From positions 1-64,000 of the forward strand of contig JADKJT010000008.1 of NCBI GenBank assembly GCA_016720905.1: DNA of 64,000 nt, given 5' to 3'. Positions 55,261 to 64,000 of this stretch are shown here, piece by piece. A program made the position numbers and the translations under genes. The notes beneath the pieces are model-generated. The model was not told the DNA's origin. It saw only the letters and a program-made list of their open reading frames with translations, and ran no database searches. The DNA comes from Gemmatimonadaceae bacterium (GTDB lineage: Bacteria; Gemmatimonadota; Gemmatimonadetes; Gemmatimonadales; Gemmatimonadaceae). How positions within the stretch are numbered: position 1 is the stretch's first letter; each line of letters starts with the position of its first letter.

Positions 55261-57007
55261 TTCCCCTTCGGCTCCTGATGCATGGCCTTGAAGTGAATCA
55301 GCCCCGGCGCCCACATGTGCACCGTGGGATTCACGTCCACGTGAATAACCGTGGGGCCCTCACGACCCAGCGCACGCTCAATCGCCGAACGCAGGGCGTC
55401 GGGATCATTCACACGATCACCGGACGCGCCCATCGCCATGGCCACCTTCGCGAAATCGATCTCACCGAAATCCGTCCACATGGTTTCGTGGTCATCGAGT
55501 CGCTTCTTGATGAGCATCTTGAGCGGCCGCAACGCAATGGACTGCGTCATCTTCACCATGCCCCACTGCTTGTCGCACAGCACCAGCCATACGATGCGCA
55601 GGTTGTGGCGTACCGCCGTCTCGATTTCCTGCGGATGCATGCCCGCCGCGCCGTCACCAATAATGCAAGCCACCGGCCTCTCAGGCACGGCCACGGCAGC
55701 CCCAACGGCCTGCCCCATGCCCGCACCCAGCATACCCATTTTCATGGTGCTCAACATGCGCGCGGGGGGTTGGGCATGCGAATAGAACATGCTCCACACC
55801 GCCGTATTGCCGCCGTCGGCCACCAGCGGGCTGCCGCTCGGGAAAAGTTCACGCACCAACGCCGCCGCATGCGCCGAATGCATGGGCGACTGGCGGTTCG
55901 TTAGCGCACCATCAAGTGTGGCCTGATAGCGCCGGATATGGTCACGGTATTTCGCCATGTGCGCGCGACGCCGGTCCAGCGACAGCTCGCCGCGACGCGA
56001 CTGCAGTCGGCCCAACAGCGCCATGAGAAAGGCGCCAACATCCGCCTGCACCGCGATATCCACCGGCCGGTTGGCGCCAATAATCGCGTCGTCAAGGTCC
56101 ACCTGAATGGTGGTCTGCTCGCTGGGCACCCGCCAATACGGTGCCTTGCCCCACCAATCGGTTTCCCCCACGCGCGAACCCAATATGAGCATGACATCAG
56201 CGTCGTTGCGCGCGAGCGTGTTGAGCTTGACATGCGTCATGGGAAGCGCCAGCGGCGAATCTTCATCAAACACGCCACGGGCCGCCCAACTCGTGGTCAC
56301 CGGTGACTCCAGCAGGTCGGCCACCGCGCGCAGCGACTCGTGGGCCTGCGCATGAATCACCCCACTCCCGGCATGAATCACCGGGAGCTGCGCGCGCAAC
56401 AGCACATCGGCCGCCCGCTCCACATCGCCGGCATCCGCGGCCGGTGGCGTGGTGCGCCGATACTGCGACGGCTTCCAGATTGCCACATCCGCCTTCACCT
56501 CGGCGTTCATGAGATTCTCGGGCACATCGAGGTGCACCACGCCCGGTCGCCCATCCCAGCACGCCCGCAGCGCCGCACGCAGGAGTTCCGGAATGCGTTC
56601 GAAGCTGGGCACGGCGCAGCTGAACTTCGCAAACGATCCCACCACGCGTTGCTGATCAAATCCCTGATACGTGCCGGTACGCATGGGATACATGGCCCCG
56701 TGCGGCGCGCGCTGGAAATGCACAGCACGCGATTGCCCTCCGTTTGCTCGACGACAAGGCCAGGCAGGATGTTGGCAACACCCGGGCCGTTGCTGGCCAT
56801 GCACACGCCAAGTCGGCCGGTACACCGCGCGTACGCCGCCGCCGCGTGGGCTGCACTCGCCTCATGCCGAGGCGTAATCAGCCGAATGCCCAGCTTGTGC
56901 AGGGCGGCATAGAATCCGAAATACGTGCCGTCAATGATGCCGAAGACGACCTCGACACCTTCCGCCTGCAGCATGCGCGCCAGAACTTCACCGCCCGTCG
57001 TGCTCAT
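55257..57007 (-). CDS. acetolactate-synthase-like TPP enzyme, one frameshift
   Basis: The N-terminal frame from 57007 carries the TPP glutamate (ITPRHEASAAHAAAAYARCT) and SNGPGVANILPGLVVEQTEG. Near 56700-56712 one base is missing, and the family continues in the next frame: PMRTGTYQGFDQQRVVGSFA, then the middle domain (PVIHAGSGVI) and the TPP-binding PP domain (CIIGDGAAGMHPQEIETA, LVLCDKQWGM). The whole enzyme is about 580 residues. It could be an acetolactate synthase, benzoylformate-type or oxalyl-CoA-type decarboxylase; residues do not decide it. It is translationally coupled to the BASS transporter. Confidence 0.75.
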
Positions 57008-57091
57008 GGATTCTCCGCGAGAGTGAATCCAATATGCGGCTCAAGCGCGCCGTTCGTCAGTCACGCCAAATACCGGTCATCCGCATCGCAA

Positions 57092-57685
57092 CTACCTGGG
57101 AATCATCCCCACACACGTCGCCGGCGGCGCCGGTTCCGCTGCCCCGTAATGTGACATGGTGAGCGCCGCCGGCTGCGCACCGTTCGCCAGCGTGAGCACA
57201 AAAAAGTGACTGTACGTCGCGTCGCAGATATCCGGCAACGAAGGCCCGCCCAGCGCCTTGATGATCGCCGTCGTGGTATTGCTGTGTCCAACTACCAGCA
57301 CCACGCCCTGCTGCTTGCGCACCGCCGCCGCCACGGCCGCGACGTGCGCCGCACCGCCACCGTCCAGCGAAATCACCTGCGGTGCGACCCCGGTTTGCGC
57401 CGCCACCACATCCGCGGTGAGCCCCGTGCGCTGACGCGAGGACACGAAGATCGCCGTTGGCGGTGAGGCCTTGAGCGCCTGCGCCAACGCGGCCGCCCGC
57501 TCGCGTCCAAGGTCACTCAGTGGCGGATCGTCTCCCGGCACCGCCGCTTTCTCGGCGTGACGCACGAGAATCACCAGGGACGGCCCGGACTGCGCCAACA
57601 CACGAACCGGCGCGAGCCCCGACAACATCACCAGTGAGGCCACCACCATCGAAAACACAAACCGTCGCGACATCACCGTCATCAT
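57092..57685 (-). CDS. secreted histidine phosphatase
   Basis: A 197-residue protein with a signal peptide (FSMVVASLVMLSGLAPVRVL), then VILVRHAEKAAVPGDDPPLS with the phosphate-accepting His, and VLVVGHSNTTTAIIKALGG. It removes phosphate from an unknown exported substrate. The start at 57685 overlaps the GNAT stop (ATGATGA). Confidence 0.8.
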   Translation of the reverse strand: MMTVMSRRFVFSMVVASLVMLSGLAPVRVLAQSGPSLVILVRHAEKAAVPGDDPPLSDLGRERAAALAQALKASPPTAIFVSSRQRTGLTADVVAAQTGVAPQVISLDGGGAAHVAAVAAAVRKQQGVVLVVGHSNTTTAIIKALGGPSLPDICDATYSHFFVLTLANGAQPAALTMSHYGAAEPAPPATCVGMIPR

Positions 57686-58296
57686 CCACCTCGGGGAATC
57701 AACCGGTCTTCCAGCAAACGCCGCACACGCGGCCAATCGTCATCCGTGATACCGTAGTACACCGAATCGCGCACATACCCATCGCGCACCAGCATGTGTC
57801 GACGCAGCACCCCTTCGCGCACCGCGCCGATCCCCTCCAGTGCGCGCTGCGACTGCGTATTGCGCAAATCGGTTTTGTACTGCACGCGCAACGCGCCAAG
57901 CACGTCAAACAGGTGCGTCATCTGCAACAGCTTCGCCTCGGTGTTCACCGGCGAACGCTGAAACGACGGCGTCACCCACGTCGCGCCAATTTCCACGCGA
58001 CGGTGCGCACGCTCGATATCCATCCAGCGCGTCGACCCCACCACCGCACCACTCGCGCGATCCACAATAGCGAACGGCACCTGCAACCCCGCCGCCAGCA
58101 ACTCGGCGGCCTGCGCGAGATACGCCGTCACGACCGCCTCAGAATCGAGCGGCACCTGCGCCGTCACCCGCCACAGACTTTCGTGATGACCCGCCGCCAA
58201 CAATCCTGCGGCATGCGCGACGCCCAGCGGTTCGAGTCGCACATGCCGTCCCTCCAGCGTAACCGGAACCGGCGTGAACGGCACCAGCCAGGTCAC
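57682..58296 (-). CDS. GNAT-family acetyltransferase
   Basis: A 204-residue protein of the RimJ/RimL type: VTLEGRHVRLEPLGVAHAAG at the start, VGSTRWMDIERAHRRVEIGA, the acyl-CoA region LLQMTHLFDVLGALRVQYKT and NTQSQRALEGIGAVREGVLR. It acetylates protein N termini or small amines. The GTG at 58296 overlaps the superoxide dismutase stop. Confidence 0.8.
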   Translation of the reverse strand: MTWLVPFTPVPVTLEGRHVRLEPLGVAHAAGLLAAGHHESLWRVTAQVPLDSEAVVTAYLAQAAELLAAGLQVPFAIVDRASGAVVGSTRWMDIERAHRRVEIGATWVTPSFQRSPVNTEAKLLQMTHLFDVLGALRVQYKTDLRNTQSQRALEGIGAVREGVLRRHMLVRDGYVRDSVYYGITDDDWPRVRRLLEDRLIPRGG

Positions 58297-59036
58297 GCGA
58301 ACGCAGCGCCGGCGGCGTCCCAGTTGAGCGCGCCCAGCACCGCATCCAGATAATCCGCGCGACGGTTCTGATACTTGAGGTAGTAGGCATGCTCCCACAC
58401 ATCCACGCCAACCACCGGTCGCTGACCGTCAAACAACGGACAGTCCTGATTGGCACTGCCTCGCACACTCAGCTTGCCACCGCCGTCACGCATGAGCCAC
58501 GACCAGCCCGATCCGAACTGTCCCAACCCGGCCGCCTTGAGCGCCGCCGTGCACGCCGCGAGTGACCCGAAGTCACGGATGATTGCTGCCGCCAGCGCGC
58601 CGCTCGGCGCCTTCGCGCCACCCGGTGCCAGCAGCGTCCAGTACAACGCGTGATTCGCGTGACCACCACCGTTGTTGCGCACGGCCGTTCGCACGCCGTC
58701 GGGCAGCGCCGCGAGCCCGGCCAGCAACTCGCGCAACGTGCGCCCTTGCAGCGCCGGTTGCGTTTCGAGTGCCTTGTTGAGATTCGTCACGTACGTCGCG
58801 TGGTGCTTGTCGTGATGAATGGACATGGTCTGCGCATCAACCGTTGGCTCGACCGCATTCTCCGCGTAGCCCAGCGGCGGCAAGACAAAGGGATACTTCT
58901 GCGCCAGCACATCATCCGCCAGCGTCAACGGCGACGCAATCGGCGACGCGAACCCCGGGTGCGCATCAAGCCCTGACAGCACCGTCAGTCCGGCCGCAGC
59001 ACCCGCCGAGGTGCGAAGAAATCGACGACGATCCAT
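58293..59036 (-). CDS. Tat-exported Fe/Mn superoxide dismutase
   Basis: A 247-residue protein. The N-terminus DRRRFLRTSAGAAAGLTVLS is a twin-arginine signal. The metal ligands are in MSIHHDKHHATYVTNLNKAL, GGGHANHALYWTLLAPGG and VDVWEHAYYLKYQNRRADYL. It disproportionates superoxide outside the cytoplasm. The ATG at 59036 is preferred over a much longer upstream open frame that is only the antisense of the CPBP gene. Confidence 0.9.
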   Translation of the reverse strand: MDRRRFLRTSAGAAAGLTVLSGLDAHPGFASPIASPLTLADDVLAQKYPFVLPPLGYAENAVEPTVDAQTMSIHHDKHHATYVTNLNKALETQPALQGRTLRELLAGLAALPDGVRTAVRNNGGGHANHALYWTLLAPGGAKAPSGALAAAIIRDFGSLAACTAALKAAGLGQFGSGWSWLMRDGGGKLSVRGSANQDCPLFDGQRPVVGVDVWEHAYYLKYQNRRADYLDAVLGALNWDAAGAAFA

Positions 59037-59165
59037 GTGAGCAACGACCTCTGAATTGAAGGGCGACCGACTCAAGGCTGAGTCAGGAATGTCCGGTTGC
59101 ACCTCGAAGTGTAACACCGTACTGTCTCCTCGCCAGAATTGCCCGCCCCGCACCAGTGAGGAGCC

Positions 59166-62100
59166 TTGAGCAAACTCGACAATGCACCACCCCCGCGCCC
59201 CATCGGCGCGGTGCTTGCCGTCGTCACGGCGGTCTGCGTCGCGCTCGCGCTGTGGCTGTTCCCCAAGGCCCAGCCCACCATCGCGCTCAAGCAGGAGCTG
59301 ACGCGCGAATCGGCCATCGAGCGTGCGCGCACCTTTGCGACCGCACATGCGCTCCCGATTGCCAACGCCGAAGTGGCGGTGCGTTTTTCTCAGGATGGTG
59401 AGGCACAGACCTTCATCGAGCTCGAGGCGGGCGGGAAGGACACGGTCAACGTCGAGGTCAATCGCCGCGATGTGGCGCTGTTCACCTGGACGGTACGATT
59501 CTTTCGGCACGGCGATCCGCGCGAGGTGCGAGTCACCCTCTCGCCTGACGGGCACGTCATAGGCTTCCGCAACACGCTGGCCCAGGCGGACACGCGCGCG
59601 GCACTCGACTCCGCGGGCGCGTACGCCTACGCCGATTCGCTCCGCATCGCCTGGCTCGGTCTCTCCGCCACCGCGTGGAAGCCAGTGGCCACGTCGGTGG
59701 AAACGGTACAACCCAGCAAACGTCTCGATCGGACCATCACCTGGGAGCGCACCGATCGTACACTCGGCGCGGCACCGCTTCGCCTTGATGTCGTGGTGCG
59801 CGGTGACCTCGCCGGTGGTGCTCGGCAGTATGTGAAGATCCCCGAGCCGTTCCGGCGCCGCTATGCGGAACGACGAGCGGACAACGACCTGTATGCGTTG
59901 ATCGCGTCGCTGTTCGTCCCGATCTTCGCGCTGTTCGGCATCGCGGCATTGGTTGGTGCTCGCAAGCGTGGACTCATACGTTGGCGTCCGGCGCTCATTG
60001 TCGGGAGCGTGATGGGCCTGGTGATGGCATTGGCCCAGTTGAACGAGATCCCCGGCAGCTACTTCCAATACGACACCGCGCTCCCTCCGGGAACGTTTCT
60101 CGCCCAGCAATGGCTCGCCGCCCTCGTGATTGGAATCGGCATGTGCGTGGTGAGCACGATCCTGCTGGCCACCGGTGAACTGCTTACGCGCGAGGCCTTC
60201 CCGGAACAGTTCGACTGGTGGCAAACCGCGCGACACGCCGGGACGCGTCCAATTGCCTTGCGTCTGCTTGGCGGCTACACACTCGCCGCCTTCGGTCTCG
60301 CCTACGTCTCCATCTTTTATCTCACGGTGGAACGTGGCCTGGGTTGGTGGTCCCCGAGTTCGCTGCTCGATGATCCCAACCAGATCGCCTCCCCGTTTCC
60401 GTGGCTGTCGGCTGTGGCCACATCCCTGCAAGCCGGCGTACTGGAAGAAGTGTTATTCCGCGCGATTCCGCTCGCATTGATTGCGCGCGCCGTCGCCAAC
60501 AAGTCGTGGCGCATGCAGGCGCTGACCGCTGGTGTCGTGCTCACCGCGTTGGTGTTTGGATTTGCCCACGCCAACTATCCGTCGTTCCCGGCGTACGCGC
60601 GCGGCGTGGAACTGTTCGCCGAAGCAGTGCTTTGGGCTGTGCTGTATCTGCGCGTGGGACTCGTGCCCACCGTCGTCGGACACTTCACCTACGATCTCAC
60701 GCTGTTCGGACTGTTTGCCGCCGCCGGTGATGCACCCGCCTATCGCGTCACGTTGGCCGTGGTGATCGTGGTGGCCGCGATCCCCGCGCTGCTTGTGGCG
60801 CGCAAGGCATGGCGCACGCGCGGCCTGGTGACCGCCGCACCAGACAGCGCGCGCTTCAGCGCGTGGCAGCCAATGCCCATGCTGGTCACGGCGGAAATGC
60901 CGATCGCAACGGCCGCGCCCATCACGGGTCCCGGATGGATCGCGGCACTGGCCGCGGTGGCCGCACTTGTTGCCGGACTCTGGCCCACCGCGCAACCCGC
61001 GCCGCCGCGTTTCACCGCCACGCGCGCGCAAGCCGTCGCCACCGCCGACTCCGTGCTGCGCACACTTGACGCGATACCAACCGAGTGGACCCGACTCGTG
61101 GACGCGTCGTCGGAAAGTTGGCCCACCGAACGACGATTTCTCGCGCAGCATGATTCCACCAAGCAGCTCGCGTCACGCGTGTCGCGCAACTGGCTGCATG
61201 GTGGTTCATGGGATGTGCGTTACGTACACACCACCGGCACCGTCGCCGAGCGCACGGAGTCGTGGAACGTGGTGCTGGGCGCAGACGGACGGCCGCATAC
61301 CTGGAGCCATGTGCTGGCCGACAGCGCGCCTGCGCCAACGATCTCGCGTGACAGCGCGGAACGCGCCGCGCGCGCGGCGCTCATCGCCGCCGGTGCATCA
61401 CCCACCGCGCTGGTGCTGCTGTCCGCCACTGAAACCGCGCGACCGGCGCGTCACGACGTGGAGTTCGACTTCACCGATACATCCATCCTGCTGCCGGCGA
61501 ACGCGTCGCTGCGGCGCTCCGCCACCGTAAGCGGTGACAAAGTCACGCGCCTCGGCCATCTCCTGTTCCTGCCAGAAACGTGGAAGCGCGAAGATGCCGC
61601 TCGATCATCAACGCGCAGTATCATGGCGGCCGGTCCCGTGCTCGCACTCGTACTGCTGGGCATTGTCGGGTTGGTGCGATTCATGCGCCGCCCGCCACAC
61701 CTGGCCGCGATGAAATGGCCGTCACGACGGACCATGATCACGCTGGTGTCGCTGGTCGGCGTGAGTATGGCCGTCCTCTCGGCCAACGATTGGCCGGCCA
61801 TGATGCACGGGTGGGACACCGCATCACCGTTCAATCGGCATCAATGGACCTCGATGCTGACACTGCTTGGGGGCACCCTTGGTGCGGCGGCCGCGTGGGG
61901 CATGTGGTTAGCCACCGATGCAGCCCGTCGACGCATGGGTGTGCCAGTACGTGCGGTCAGCGCCCGCGATGCATGGCTGGTGGGTGCTGCGCTCGCACTG
62001 GGCCCCCGGCTGCCCGACGTGATTCCCGCGTTGCTCCTCCCGCACACGCCGTCACCGGTCGGCACCGTCCTCGATCAATTCATCCCGATCATCGGTCGCC

Positions 62101-62534
62101 TCACGGACGCCATTTCCAGCGCCCTGTTTCAGGCGCCGTTGTTCGTGCTGATCGCCGGGGCCCTGCTGGTCATCAAAGTGCCTGTCGCGCGTGTCGCGGC
62201 GCTGATCGTGGCCGCAGGTGCGCTCGGCCTGGTGTCGGCGTCGGCGGGAGCCCTTCTGACGAGCACGTGGCTCGCCCACGCCGCCGTCCACGCCACGTCG
62301 ATGCTGCTCATGGCATTGGTGTTCTGGAAATTCGGGCGCTCGTCAATGGAGGCGTGGTTCATTGGTGCGTTGGTGTCGGGTACGCTCTCGCAGGTGGGCA
62401 GCGGTCTGGTCGCGGCAAGCATGACCGACCACCTCTCGCACATGCTCGCCGCTGCCTGTGCCATCGTGGTGGGCGTGGTGCTCACCAGGCGGCCGCGGAG
62501 TGCCACCACCCAAACCGCACCGGCGCGGTCGTAA
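59166..62534 (+). CDS. very large CPBP-family intramembrane metalloprotease
   Basis: A 1122-residue protein that starts with TTG at 59166 behind GAGGAG. An N-terminal helix, a soluble region of about 200 residues, and a first membrane cluster lead to the CPBP core: AGVLEEVLFRAIPLALIARA, FGFAHANYPSFPAYARG and VGHFTYDLTLFGLFAA. A second soluble domain (residues about 600-800) and a second membrane cluster of about eight helices follow. Typical CPBP proteins have only 200-350 residues. Known members process prenylated proteins or confer bacteriocin immunity. It converges with the glutamine synthetase, with the two stops touching. Confidence 0.75.
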   Translation: MSKLDNAPPPRPIGAVLAVVTAVCVALALWLFPKAQPTIALKQELTRESAIERARTFATAHALPIANAEVAVRFSQDGEAQTFIELEAGGKDTVNVEVNRRDVALFTWTVRFFRHGDPREVRVTLSPDGHVIGFRNTLAQADTRAALDSAGAYAYADSLRIAWLGLSATAWKPVATSVETVQPSKRLDRTITWERTDRTLGAAPLRLDVVVRGDLAGGARQYVKIPEPFRRRYAERRADNDLYALIASLFVPIFALFGIAALVGARKRGLIRWRPALIVGSVMGLVMALAQLNEIPGSYFQYDTALPPGTFLAQQWLAALVIGIGMCVVSTILLATGELLTREAFPEQFDWWQTARHAGTRPIALRLLGGYTLAAFGLAYVSIFYLTVERGLGWWSPSSLLDDPNQIASPFPWLSAVATSLQAGVLEEVLFRAIPLALIARAVANKSWRMQALTAGVVLTALVFGFAHANYPSFPAYARGVELFAEAVLWAVLYLRVGLVPTVVGHFTYDLTLFGLFAAAGDAPAYRVTLAVVIVVAAIPALLVARKAWRTRGLVTAAPDSARFSAWQPMPMLVTAEMPIATAAPITGPGWIAALAAVAALVAGLWPTAQPAPPRFTATRAQAVATADSVLRTLDAIPTEWTRLVDASSESWPTERRFLAQHDSTKQLASRVSRNWLHGGSWDVRYVHTTGTVAERTESWNVVLGADGRPHTWSHVLADSAPAPTISRDSAERAARAALIAAGASPTALVLLSATETARPARHDVEFDFTDTSILLPANASLRRSATVSGDKVTRLGHLLFLPETWKREDAARSSTRSIMAAGPVLALVLLGIVGLVRFMRRPPHLAAMKWPSRRTMITLVSLVGVSMAVLSANDWPAMMHGWDTASPFNRHQWTSMLTLLGGTLGAAAAWGMWLATDAARRRMGVPVRAVSARDAWLVGAALALGPRLPDVIPALLLPHTPSPVGTVLDQFIPIIGRLTDAISSALFQAPLFVLIAGALLVIKVPVARVAALIVAAGALGLVSASAGALLTSTWLAHAAVHATSMLLMALVFWKFGRSSMEAWFIGALVSGTLSQVGSGLVAASMTDHLSHMLAAACAIVVGVVLTRRPRSATTQTAPARS

Positions 62535-63902
62535 TCAGTATTTCGCCAGATACCGTTCCAGCTCCCACGTCGTCACCTGCTGGTTGTACTCGCTCCACTC
62601 CGCCCGCTTGGCCGCCAGGAAGTGCTGCGCGATATGCTCGCCAAGCGCGGCGGTCAAGACGTCGTCTCGCTCCAACTCGTCGCACGCCTCATTCAGGTCG
62701 TGCGGCAGGTCGTCCACTCGCAGCCGGCGGCGCTCGCGATACGACATCTCCCAGATGTTGGTGTTGATCGGTTCTCGCCAGTCCGCTTCCGTGGCCACAC
62801 CATCGAGACCGGCGGCAAGCATCACCGTCAGCGCCAGATAGGGATTCGCGCTTGGATCGGGTGTGCGGAGTTCAAGCCGCGTGCCCGCGCCTCGTCGTTC
62901 AGGCACGCGAATCATCGGCGAGCGATTGCGCATGCTCCACGCCACATTCACCGGCGCCTCGAAACCCGGTACCAGCCGCTTGTACGAATTCACCAACGGA
63001 TTCGTCACCGCGCACATGGCGCGGGCGTGCTTGAGCAAGCCGCCGATATAGTGCAGCGCCGTCCTGGACAATTCCCAGTCGCGCTGCGGATCCCAAAACG
63101 CATTCTGGCCGTTGCGAAACAGCGATTGATGCGCGTGCATGCCACTGCCGTTTTGTCCAAACACGGGCTTCGGCATGAACGACGCCACCAAGTCGAACTG
63201 CCGGGCCACCTGCTTCACAACGAATCGAAACGTGGCAATGTTGTCGGCCGTGCGCAGCGCATCCGCGTACCGGAAGTCAATCTCGTGCTGACCATGCGCC
63301 ACTTCATGATGGGCCGCTTCCACCTCGAACCCCATCTGCTCCAGCGTATCGACAATCGCGCGGCGGGCGTCTTCACCCTGATCCATGGGCGCGAGATCGA
63401 AATAGCCGCCCACGTCGTGGGTGTCCGTCGCCGGACGACCATCAGGGGCTGGCTTGAACAGGAAGAACTCCGCCTCCATGCCGGCGTTCATCACGAATCC
63501 CTGCTCGGCCGCTCGCGCCACCTGTCGCTTCAGCACACCGCGCGGATCACCGGCAAACGGCGTCCCGTCAGGCATCGTCACATCGCAAATCACACGCGCC
63601 ACGCGCGCCGATGGATCGCCCCACGGAAAGATCTGAAACGTGCCCAGATCGGGCACCAACAGCATGTCCGATTCCTCGACCCGCACAAAACCCTCGATGC
63701 TCGACCCGTCGAACATGATGTCGCCGTGCAAGGCCTTTCTGAATTGCGACGACGGAATCTCGACATTCTTGATGACGCCAAGAATGTCCGTGAACTGCAG
63801 GCGCAGATACCGGACCTGCTGCGCCTCCGCGAGTTCGAGGATGTCGCTCGCGGACGCGCCGATGAGATTGGATGGAACGAGGGAACGGCTGGGGGCTGGC
63901 AC
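62535..63902 (-). CDS. glnA: type I glutamine synthetase (alpha-like, not adenylylated)
   Basis: A 455-residue protein: DIMFDGSSIEGFVRVEESDM, MEAEFFLFKPAPDG, HHEVAHGQHEIDFRY, PVFGQNGSGMHAHQSLF and the C-terminal NIWEMSYRERRRLRVDDLPH. The position of the adenylylated tyrosine in enteric enzymes (NLYDLP) is replaced by RVDDLP, so regulation by adenylylation is not expected. Length agrees with the GSI-alpha group of about 440 residues. Confidence 0.85.
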   Translation of the reverse strand: MPAPSRSLVPSNLIGASASDILELAEAQQVRYLRLQFTDILGVIKNVEIPSSQFRKALHGDIMFDGSSIEGFVRVEESDMLLVPDLGTFQIFPWGDPSARVARVICDVTMPDGTPFAGDPRGVLKRQVARAAEQGFVMNAGMEAEFFLFKPAPDGRPATDTHDVGGYFDLAPMDQGEDARRAIVDTLEQMGFEVEAAHHEVAHGQHEIDFRYADALRTADNIATFRFVVKQVARQFDLVASFMPKPVFGQNGSGMHAHQSLFRNGQNAFWDPQRDWELSRTALHYIGGLLKHARAMCAVTNPLVNSYKRLVPGFEAPVNVAWSMRNRSPMIRVPERRGAGTRLELRTPDPSANPYLALTVMLAAGLDGVATEADWREPINTNIWEMSYRERRRLRVDDLPHDLNEACDELERDDVLTAALGEHIAQHFLAAKRAEWSEYNQQVTTWELERYLAKY

Positions 63903-64000
63903 AGACGCGTGGGCTGGAGAGAAGGAATGTGGAATTGTAGCGTGGCCGCGGCGCGTCCCGCACGGGCAATCCCGTCGGGAGGCTCGGACCGGTACTATTC

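Noticed and set aside
59037..60431. Long upstream extension of the superoxide dismutase frame
   Set aside because: It is antisense to the CPBP gene, and the Tat signal at 59036 marks the true start.

Overview
The window is high-GC DNA from a bacterium that is most likely a member of the Gemmatimonadota. The pointers are a SusC/SusD pair outside a typical Bacteroidetes background, a very large macrolide-exporter-like (ADOP type) permease, a type III glutamine synthetase, and many secreted peptidases and sodium symporters. This is inference from gene content; no rRNA is present to confirm it.

The window has two parts. Positions 1 to about 12.9 kb look like an accessory island. It ends at a tRNA-Cys (13020-13090, minus strand) whose 3' end points into the island, the usual layout for tRNA-targeted integration, although no integrase lies in the window. 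The island holds a Rad52-family annealing protein, an AbiE-type toxin-antitoxin pair with a promoter covered by a palindromic operator, a ubiquitin-like conjugation operon (single-repeat multiubiquitin protein, E1-like ThiF enzyme, DUF6527 protein, preceded by a DUF2188 gene), a divergent XRE repressor/ImmA protease pair, an HNH nuclease, a cytosolic-type 5'-nucleotidase and a PD-(D/E)XK nuclease. Six or seven of these genes are interrupted by a single frame change, and the island contains a 23-nt G run and a roughly 110-nt C tract. Either it is decaying or its sequence is less reliable than the rest.

From 13.3 to 64 kb the window is dense, well-formed chromosomal sequence, with one further frameshift at about 56.7 kb. 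In order it carries: a Lon-N protein; a five-gene overlapping operon of two ABC-2 exporters led by a zinc-finger/HTH protein; an EAL-HDOD protein; glnN; a beta-propeller phosphoesterase; Ada; small DUF proteins; an M1 peptidase, M20 amidohydrolase, DUF3311 and sodium:solute symporter run; and a MacAB-like export operon. A strong two-sided hairpin separates this from a leftward transcription unit of about eleven genes: aminotransferase, Na+ symporter, MogA, Trm112, DinB, Cys/Met PLP enzyme, membrane protein, dipeptidase, lipoprotein, SusC, SusD.

The last part holds a split thiamine-pyrophosphate decarboxylase plus cyclase operon, Na+-coupled symporters, a TPP enzyme coupled to a BASS transporter, a phosphatase/GNAT/superoxide dismutase operon, a very large CPBP membrane protease and a type I glutamine synthetase. 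Gene starts are often set by ATGA or GTGA overlaps, which shows extensive translational coupling.
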